A model generated the notes under the pieces. It saw only the letters and a program-made list of their open reading frames with translations. It made no database searches and was not told where the DNA came from. A program made the position numbers and the translations under genes. A stretch of DNA of 30,579 nucleotides, from positions 1-30,579 of the forward strand of contig CALGFI010000037.1 in NCBI GenBank assembly GCA_937881155.1, in the 5' to 3' direction. This DNA comes from an uncultured bacterium (GTDB lineage Bacteria; Actinomycetota; UBA4738; HRBIN12). Shown piece after piece: positions 22,756 to 30,579 of the stretch (within the stretch, counting starts at the first letter, position 1; every line of letters begins with the position of its first letter).

Positions 22756-22953
22756 CTACAAGACGGTGTCGGCGTCGATCGCCATCCGGTAGAGGCGCTC
22801 AGTGCCCTCGTACAGGACGACCTCCTGGACGCCGGTCTCTTGTAGGTCGGGCCAGCACGCGCCGATCCAGGCCTCTGCCGACTCCGCGTCGGGGAACCGG
22901 GGGGAGCGACCGAGCTCCTGCCCCAAATGATCCAGGTAGCTCCAGAACATCAC
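22756..22953 (-). CDS. 65-residue hypothetical protein
   Basis: Contains FPDAESAEAWIGACWPDL and a Tyr/Met-containing end (ERLYRMAI). The pattern of a Trp in an AEAWIG helix followed by GVQEVVLYEG resembles small uncharacterised actinobacterial proteins I remember, but no function is known. Its ATG overlaps the stop of the preceding 69-residue gene (ATGA), so translation is coupled. The high Trp and acidic content suggests a soluble folded domain. Confidence 0.7.
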   Translation of the reverse strand: MMFWSYLDHLGQELGRSPRFPDAESAEAWIGACWPDLQETGVQEVVLYEGTERLYRMAIDADTVL

Positions 22954-23159
22954 GCCCGCCGGATCGACACCATCATGTTCACGGCCCTACTCACCACGAC
23001 GCGCTCCCCTTCCTTCAAATCCCCAGGAATAGATTCGGCTCCCAGCCGTCCGGACTCAACCAGCCCATCGGGGTATTCGACGGTCACGTCCACGTAGGGC
23101 GACCCGTGGATCTGCAACCCACGGACCTCCCTCACGATTCCCTGTCGCTCGCCGAGCAC
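22950..23159 (-). CDS. 69-residue hypothetical protein
   Basis: Appears to be a small beta-rich soluble domain (GIVREVRGLQIHGSPYVDVTVEY, then GERVVVSRAVNMMVSI), possibly an OB or SH3-like barrel; no family is recognised. GTG 23159 is preferred because TAGCCT lies 8 nt upstream. A TTG at 23201 would add 14 hydrophobic residues that could look like a signal sequence, but it has no start signal. It is translationally coupled to the 65-residue gene downstream. Confidence 0.6.
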   Translation of the reverse strand: MLGERQGIVREVRGLQIHGSPYVDVTVEYPDGLVESGRLGAESIPGDLKEGERVVVSRAVNMMVSIRRA

Positions 23160-23167
23160 GAAGGCGA

Positions 23168-23173
23168 AGGCTA
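23168..23173 (-). promoter_or_regulatory. -10 box TAGCCT of the 69-residue gene
   Basis: Minus-strand TAGCCT lies 8 nt upstream of the GTG at 23159, again with no ribosome-binding site. It is the basis for preferring that start. Confidence 0.35.
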
Positions 23174-23220
23174 GCGCAGCCAGGAAGGACCGAACACCCA
23201 AACCGACGACCGCCGCACTG

Positions 23221-23622
23221 TCAGCCCGACGGCGCCGCGTCCCGTTCGAGCGCGCCGCGTTCGTCCTGGGTGAGCGGTCGAGAGCGAAGCGTCGCGGGAT
23301 CGCGCGGCACGATCACCGACTCCGCCACGGCGGACAACGAACCATCGCGACGAACGATCTCCTCTCGCGTCCGGATGCTCGCGCGTCCCACCGACGCCAG
23401 CGAGCATCGAACGAGGACCCGCTCGTCGTCCTGCGTCAGTTCCTGCTTGTAGTCGATCGCCACGCGCGCGAGCACGAAGTGCCACGTATCGGTGACCGTT
23501 CCGAGCATCTCTTGGACCCACGCGTCGCGCGCTTCCTCCAGGTACGTCAGGTAGACGGCGTTGTTCACGTGGCCGTACGCGTCCATGTCGCGCCAGCGGA
23601 TCGCGATGGTCCGTTCGAGCAT
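23221..23622 (-). CDS. Hot-dog fold acyl-CoA thioesterase (YbgC/4HBT type)
   Basis: 133 residues with the 4HBT signature RWRDMDAYGHVNNAVYLTYL near the N-terminus, where the Asp is the usual catalytic residue. The core continues with VLARVAIDYKQEL and VGRASIRTREEIV. Family members hydrolyse acyl-CoA or acyl-ACP thioesters in the cytoplasm; the acyl group here is unknown. Its ATG overlaps the NIL-domain gene's stop by one base (TGATG), so the two are coupled. Confidence 0.92.
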   Translation of the reverse strand: MLERTIAIRWRDMDAYGHVNNAVYLTYLEEARDAWVQEMLGTVTDTWHFVLARVAIDYKQELTQDDERVLVRCSLASVGRASIRTREEIVRRDGSLSAVAESVIVPRDPATLRSRPLTQDERGALERDAAPSG

Positions 23623-23849
23623 CAGTCGATCCGGTCCACCTGCAGGCCGATGTCCGCGAGCCAGCTCACGGCGTCGGCGATTCGGTCGTTGTCACCCTCG
23701 ACCTCGACGATGATCCAGCCGCCGCGTTCCTCGTCGAGGTTCGCCCGGCGGATGTTGGTGACCAGACCGAACTCCGTTCCCATCCGATGGATGACGGGCT
23801 CCGAGATGAGGTGCTCGGAGAACGTGAGATGAAGGCGAGCCTTCGACAT
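23622..23849 (-). CDS. NIL-domain protein
   Basis: 75 residues forming one NIL domain (ARLHLTFSEHLISEPVI, then FGLVTNIRRANLDEERGGWIIVEVEG, then ADAVSWLADIGLQVDRI). The domain is best known as the ligand-binding tail of methionine ABC transporter ATPases and in some ferredoxins, and may bind methionine or a related small molecule. A stand-alone form coupled to a thioesterase is of unclear role. ATG 23849 is chosen over 23882 because AGGA lies about 9 nt upstream and the extra residues are not NIL-like. Confidence 0.88.
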   Translation of the reverse strand: MSKARLHLTFSEHLISEPVIHRMGTEFGLVTNIRRANLDEERGGWIIVEVEGDNDRIADAVSWLADIGLQVDRID

Positions 23850-23914
23850 CGCGGCAATCCTGACAGAAGCCCGGCGCCGCACGTCTTGGAACCAACCCAG
23901 GCGATTGAATGAGC

Positions 23915-23945
23915 GACGGCCCCGGAACGGGATCCCGGGGCCGTC
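23915..23945 (-). terminator. groEL terminator
   Basis: An 11-bp perfect stem (GACGGCCCCGG / CCGGGGCCGTC) with a 9-nt loop lies 55 nt after the groEL stop. No T-run follows. It separates groEL from the NIL gene. Confidence 0.7.
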
Positions 23946-24000
23946 ACATCGGAGAGAGGGGGCTCCTCACTGAGGGATTCGTCGAGGAGCCCGCGTCGGT

Positions 24001-25623
<1,623 letters not shown>

Positions 25624-25706
25624 CTCCTGCCCTCCTCCGGTTTCTTCGGGGGCCGGCCTGGTCTGTCGCGGCCCCTCACCCGACCTACGGCTCGACGGCC
25701 CCGACT

Positions 25707-25735
25707 GCTAGCACTCGGGGCCTTCGAGTGCTAGC
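25707..25735 (-). promoter_or_regulatory. CIRCE operator of groEL
   Basis: GCTAGCACTC-N9-GAGTGCTAGC, 10-bp arms with a 9-bp spacer, one or two bases from the consensus TTAGCACTC-N9-GAGTGCTAA. It covers the expected transcription start. HrcA is the known repressor of such sites; hrcA is not in the window. Confidence 0.95.
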
Positions 25736-25738
25736 GAA

Positions 25739-25767
25739 ATCCTAGCGACGACCGCCGGACCTGGCAA
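25739..25767 (-). promoter_or_regulatory. groEL promoter TTGCCA-N17-TAGGAT
   Basis: On the minus strand, -35 TTGCCA (25767-25762), a 17-nt spacer and -10 TAGGAT (25744-25739) are directly followed by the CIRCE operator. This is a sigma-A-type promoter. The leader of about 110 nt carries the ribosome-binding site at its end. The 25768-25837 gap up to acs shows no further feature. Confidence 0.85.
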
Positions 25768-25837
25768 GGCGCCGGTCGCGGCGTCGGCTAAGTCGCGGGC
25801 CGGCAGCGAGCGTGGGTGGTTCGGGGAGCCTTTCCGG

Positions 25838-27805
<1,968 letters not shown>

Positions 27806-27841
27806 CTTGACCAGAACCCCCTCGTTGGGCGAGCCAGGCGC

Positions 27842-27847
27842 ATCGTA
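27842..27847 (-). promoter_or_regulatory. -10 box TACGAT of acs
   Basis: Minus-strand TACGAT lies 36 nt upstream of the acs GTG, leaving a short leader that contains GAGGGGG. No -35 was identified. Confidence 0.4.
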
Positions 27848-27908
27848 CGGCGGCCGGCCGAGACCGGGCCAACCGGCTCCGTGCCTGAGGTGACATGCTG
27901 GGTACTTG

Positions 27909-27963
27909 CATCCGTGCCTGGGAGAGGAAAGCATCGTGCCTAGAGGCCGCCATGGGCGGCCTC
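27909..27963 (+). promoter_or_regulatory. Repeat and hairpin in the DUF5679 leader
   Basis: An imperfect direct repeat, GCATCCGTGCCTGGGAG (27909-27925) and GCATCGTGCCTAGAG (27931-27945), 22 bp apart, is followed by a perfect hairpin GAGGCCGCC-ATG-GGCGGCCTC (27943-27963). It may be a promoter/operator or a leader structure; no assignment is secure. Confidence 0.3.
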
Positions 27964-27990
27964 GAAGCCTGTTTGGGAAGGAGGCCCGCC

Positions 27991-28149
27991 GTGGCCGATC
28001 GCTACGAGGCGTACTGCGTGAAGTGCCGGGCGAAGCGGGAGTTCGACGGAACGATCGTGGAGCTCAAGAACGGTCGGAAGGCCGCTCAGGGCACGTGCCC
28101 GGTGTGCGGCACGAAGGTCATGCGGATCCTGGGCAAGAGCGCCAGCTAG
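27991..28149 (+). CDS. DUF5679 zinc-ribbon protein
   Basis: 52 residues. Two CxxC pairs, YCVKC near the start and CPVCGTK near the end, with REFDGTIVELKNGRKAAQGTC between, match my memory of DUF5679, a small zinc ribbon common in Actinomycetota. Function is unknown. GTG 27991 follows AAGGAGG with 6-nt spacing, a strong start signal, whereas an upstream in-frame ATG lies inside a hairpin. It converges with the Rrf2 regulator across a shared stem. Confidence 0.88.
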   Translation: MADRYEAYCVKCRAKREFDGTIVELKNGRKAAQGTCPVCGTKVMRILGKSAS

Positions 28150-28165
28150 GCCAGCAGACCACGAG

Positions 28166-28191
28166 CCGGCGCCTCCAGCGCGGGGCGCCGG
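28166..28191. terminator. Stem between the convergent DUF5679 and Rrf2 genes
   Basis: An 8-bp perfect stem (CCGGCGCC / GGCGCCGG) with a 10-nt loop, 17 nt after the DUF5679 stop and 6 nt from the Rrf2 stop. No T-run. Confidence 0.55.
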
Positions 28192-28197
28192 TGTTGC

Positions 28198-28668
28198 TCA
28201 GTTCAGGCGGGAGAGCAGCTGCTCCGGCGTGAACACCTTGCTGCCCGCACGTTGCTGGTGCCGGGCGGCGAGGTCCGCCACGGTCGTCCGCTCGAAGACC
28301 TGCTGGATCGCGCCCGCCACGTCGCCCCAGAAGCCCTGGAGGCCGCAGCGCGAATCGGCGTAGCAGGTGTGATCGGTCGGCTCCAAGCAGAACATCGGGT
28401 AGAGCTGTCCCTCGATCGCGTCCGCGATCTGGGCGACAGTGATCTCGGACGGATCGCGGGCGAGCCGACACCCGCCGCCGGCGCCGCGGAAGCTCTCCAC
28501 GAGATGTGCCTTGTGCAACGCGCCGAGCTGCTGCTCGAGGAAGCGAAGCGGGATCTGCTGCGCCTGCGCGATCTCGCGTGCCGGCACCAGCAGCGCGGCG
28601 TCGCGGCGAAGTGCCAGCTCGATCATCGCACGCATCGCGTACTCGAGCTTCTGCGAGATCTTCAGCAC
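28198..28668 (-). CDS. Rrf2-family transcription regulator, probably iron-sulphur
   Basis: 156 residues. The Rrf2 winged helix-turn-helix is clear: ISQKLEYAMRAMIELAL, then VPAREIAQAQQIPLRFLEQQL, then the wing GAGGGCRLAR, where most members have GGGYxLA (Tyr replaced by Cys67). Three further cysteines, Cys94, Cys102 and Cys108 (C-x7-C-x5-C), lie where NsrR and IscR bind a cluster, so redox, iron or nitric oxide sensing is likely. Target genes are unknown; it is divergent from the TreT-like gene with a 98-nt gap. The GTG at 28668 has GGAGGG 4-5 nt upstream. Confidence 0.92.
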   Translation of the reverse strand: MLKISQKLEYAMRAMIELALRRDAALLVPAREIAQAQQIPLRFLEQQLGALHKAHLVESFRGAGGGCRLARDPSEITVAQIADAIEGQLYPMFCLEPTDHTCYADSRCGLQGFWGDVAGAIQQVFERTTVADLAARHQQRAGSKVFTPEQLLSRLN

Positions 28669-28753
28669 GGCGCCCTCCGAAAGCCCAGCGTAGGGAGGCC
28701 TTTTCGGGGTGTCAACGAGCGTTCGACGCGCCGTGACCGGAGAGCCCCACAGC

Positions 28754-28759
28754 TAGACT
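28754..28759 (+). promoter_or_regulatory. -10 box TAGACT of the TreT-like gene
   Basis: TAGACT lies 7 nt before the GTG at 28767 with no ribosome-binding site, a leaderless arrangement. A loose -35, GTGACC, lies 16 nt further upstream. Confidence 0.5.
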
Positions 28760-28766
28760 CGCGCTC

Positions 28767-29351
28767 GTGCTCCCCGTCGCGCCGGTGCGCCCCAAGCGCA
28801 TCGACGACTACGCCGAGGCCGCGGGACGCGAGGCCGTCGACCGTGTCTGCCGGGCCGCCGAACCCCTCCGTGGGGCCCGCCTGCTGCAGGTCAGCAGCAC
28901 CGGGTTCGGAGGCGGCGTCGCTGAGCTGCTGCACGCGCACGTTCCGCTCCTGAACGACCTCGGCGTCGAGGCGACGTGGGTGGTGATCGAGGGCTCGGAC
29001 GAGTTCTTCTCGGTGACGAAGGCGGTCCACAACGCGCTGCAGGGAGCGGAGCAACGGTTGACCGACGAGATGCAGGCCATCTACTGGAAGCGGATCCGCT
29101 CCAACGCCGCCGGCCTGCCGCGCGATTTCGACTTCGTCCTGGTCCACGACCCGCAGCCGACGACCCTGCTCGGGCCGATCGAGGAGGAGGGCGGCCGATC
29201 GGGGCGGTGCCAGGCGATCATTCGGCTTCCGGAGGAGCCGAACCTCGGCGAGCGGATGGGCGAAGCGGCTCGCAGCGTCGTTCGCGAGCGGTTCCTGACG
29301 ACTCGGGAGCTCGAGGATCACCTCCAGCTGTTAGGGCGGCTGGCGGCATGA
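28767..29351 (+). CDS. TreT-like trehalose synthase with central deletion
   Basis: 194 residues, about half the roughly 400 of TreT-type glycosyltransferases. The first 140 residues match the TreT N-terminal domain: LLQVSSTGFGGGVAELLHA, FFSVTKAVHNALQG, then DFVLVHDPQP (HDPQP at 127-131). After about residue 145 it jumps to the extreme C-terminus of the family (PNLGERMGEAARS, then RERFLTTRELEDHLQLL). The missing middle holds the nucleotide-sugar-binding EGFGLT-type region, so the product is probably inactive, unless the gap is an assembly error. The reading frame stays open across the junction. The gene overlaps otsA by 4 nt (ATGA) and is leaderless by its promoter. Confidence 0.75.
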   Translation: MLPVAPVRPKRIDDYAEAAGREAVDRVCRAAEPLRGARLLQVSSTGFGGGVAELLHAHVPLLNDLGVEATWVVIEGSDEFFSVTKAVHNALQGAEQRLTDEMQAIYWKRIRSNAAGLPRDFDFVLVHDPQPTTLLGPIEEEGGRSGRCQAIIRLPEEPNLGERMGEAARSVVRERFLTTRELEDHLQLLGRLAA

Positions 29352-30579
29352 CCTCCTGGCCGCCGCTGATCGTCGCGTCGAACCGCGGGCCGGTGACCTT
29401 CGAGCGCGGGCAGGACGGGCAGCTCGACGCGCAGCGCGGCTCCGGGGGCCTCGTCACCGCGCTGCTCGGCGCGCTGCAGGACGCGGGCGGGCTGTGGGTC
29501 GCAGCCGCGATGTCGGATGGCGACCGCGAGATGGTGGCGCGTTCGGACGGCGGTCAGGTCGACATGGGAGCGTTCGGCGCGACATACCGCGTCCGATACC
29601 TCGACATCCCGTCCGACATCTACGACGGCTACTACAACAAGATCTCGAACGGCGTGTTGTGGTTCGCCCACCATTATCTGTGGGACACGGTTCGTTCGCC
29701 CGCGTTCGGCGACGACATCGAGGAAGCGTGGGCACAGTACGTCGAGGTAAACAGGCGCTTCGCGAGCGCGCTCGCCGAGGAGGGCGAGGCGGTTGGGAGC
29801 GAACCAGCGTACCTGGTGCAGGACTACCACCTCGCGCTCGTTCCGCGATTCCTTCGCGAGCTCCGGCCGGACGCGCTGATCGCGCACTTCTCACATACGT
29901 CGATGGCCGGCCCGACCTACTTCCGCATGCTCCCCGCCGATATGCGCGACCAGCTGCTGCGCGGGATGCTCGGCGCCGACGTCTTGGGGTTCCACTCCCA
30001 CGCGTGGGCCGAGAACTTCATGCTCTCGGCGCGCCAGGTCGCGGGCACGCGCGTCGACCTGGCGCGGGCACGGATCACGTCGGACGGACGCGACGTAGCG
30101 GTTCGGATCCACCCGATCTCCGTGGACGGACGCGCGATGCGAGAGACGGCATCGACGGCGGAGGTGCGCGAACGGCGCCGGGAGCTCGCTCGATGGCGAG
30201 GCGACGCCCGAATGATCCTGCGCGTCGACCGTCTGGAGCTGACGAAGAACATCGTTCGCGGGTTCCAGGCCTACGAGCTCATGTTGCAGCGCGCGCCGTC
30301 GTGGCGAACGCGCGTCCGCTTCCTGGCGATGTTGTCGCCGTCGCGGATGGACGTTCCCGAGTACCAGGAGTACGCGGAGCTGAGCCTGGCCGAGGCCGCC
30401 CGGATCAACCTCGAGTACGGGGAGGACGGTTGGAAGCCGATCGAGGTTCGCCTCCGGGACGACTACATCGGGGCGCTCGCTGCGTACGGGCTGTACGACG
30501 TGCTGTTCGTGAACCCGGTGATCGACGGCATGAACCTCGTGGCGATGGAGGGGCCGGTGCTGAACCGACGTCAGGGGGT
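29348..30579 (+). CDS. otsA: Trehalose-6-phosphate synthase, C-terminus beyond window (partial)
   Basis: 410 codons are visible before the window ends. GT20 features: the N-terminal SNRGPVTFE and SGGLVTALLGAL, the acceptor region ISNGVLWFAHHYLWD, VQDYHLALVPRFLRE, GADVLGFHSHAWAENF, the donor loop ILRVDRLELTKNIVRGFQA (Arg and Lys at the UDP/ADP-phosphate positions), and NPVIDGMNLVAME at the end. It makes trehalose 6-phosphate from a nucleotide-glucose and glucose 6-phosphate. The acceptor-side wording (AHHYLWD, SHTSMAGP) departs from E. coli OtsA, so this is a divergent actinobacterial form. Its ATG overlaps the TreT-like stop, so expression is coupled to that gene. About 50-90 residues are expected past the end. 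Confidence 0.93.
   Translation, partial: MTSWPPLIVASNRGPVTFERGQDGQLDAQRGSGGLVTALLGALQDAGGLWVAAAMSDGDREMVARSDGGQVDMGAFGATYRVRYLDIPSDIYDGYYNKISNGVLWFAHHYLWDTVRSPAFGDDIEEAWAQYVEVNRRFASALAEEGEAVGSEPAYLVQDYHLALVPRFLRELRPDALIAHFSHTSMAGPTYFRMLPADMRDQLLRGMLGADVLGFHSHAWAENFMLSARQVAGTRVDLARARITSDGRDVAVRIHPISVDGRAMRETASTAEVRERRRELARWRGDARMILRVDRLELTKNIVRGFQAYELMLQRAPSWRTRVRFLAMLSPSRMDVPEYQEYAELSLAEAARINLEYGEDGWKPIEVRLRDDYIGALAAYGLYDVLFVNPVIDGMNLVAMEGPVLNRRQG

Noticed and set aside
23935..23950. CCGTCACATCGG next to the groEL terminator, matching the CRP-site region in reverse complement
   Set aside because: Only one half-site is present and no second TGTGA half lies at the right spacing; it follows a terminator rather than preceding a gene.

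Overview
The window is GC-rich double-stranded bacterial DNA, densely packed with genes on both strands, and it looks like an uncultured or little-studied lineage of Actinomycetota. Reasons: strong G/C bias at third codon positions, many GTG starts, DUF6457 and DUF5679 family proteins, CIRCE-controlled groEL, an OtsA next to a TreT-like gene, and many genes that appear to be leaderless (a TANNNT -10 box 6-9 nt before the start codon and no Shine-Dalgarno sequence). No tRNA, rRNA, insertion sequence, CRISPR array or phage gene was seen. Everything here is read by eye from the sequence; family names rest on remembered motifs, not on searches.

Layout. 1-5.9 kb: the tail of an unidentified gene, a PAS-GGDEF-EAL cyclic-di-GMP protein, a DEAD-box RNA helicase, and a hemolysin III/TrhA membrane protein divergent from adenine deaminase. 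5.9-10.2 kb: an animal-type transketolase, a small RGG-tailed basic protein, a cold-shock protein and an atypical lysine-2,3-aminomutase-like radical SAM enzyme. 10.2-13.2 kb: two convergent PF04185-type phosphoesterases (phospholipase C-like), one a lipoprotein and the other membrane-anchored. 13.2-15.9 kb: a molybdenum-cofactor group consisting of a MoaB-XdhC fusion, a DUF6457 protein and MoaA.

15.9-19.7 kb is the most unusual part. A Crp/Fnr regulator, a 42-residue lysine-rich peptide, a small zinc-finger protein, a 722-residue protein with PqqD-like, site-2-protease (M50) and two cyclic-nucleotide-binding domains, and a one-helix membrane protein all lie on the minus strand. A row of three CRP-type palindromes sits inside the group. 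I read it as a candidate cyclic-nucleotide-controlled intramembrane-protease module; this is inference.

19.8-30.6 kb: a PrmC/HemK-like methyltransferase with an HPPY motif, divergent from an orphan GroES-like protein; a YjbQ protein coupled to a four-helix membrane protein; a ribbon-helix-helix-like protein; small coupled genes, a thioesterase and a NIL-domain protein; groEL with CIRCE and a clear promoter; acetyl-CoA synthetase; a DUF5679 zinc ribbon; an Rrf2 regulator; and a trehalose pair in which the TreT-like gene seems to have lost its central part in frame and overlaps the start of otsA, which runs off the window end.
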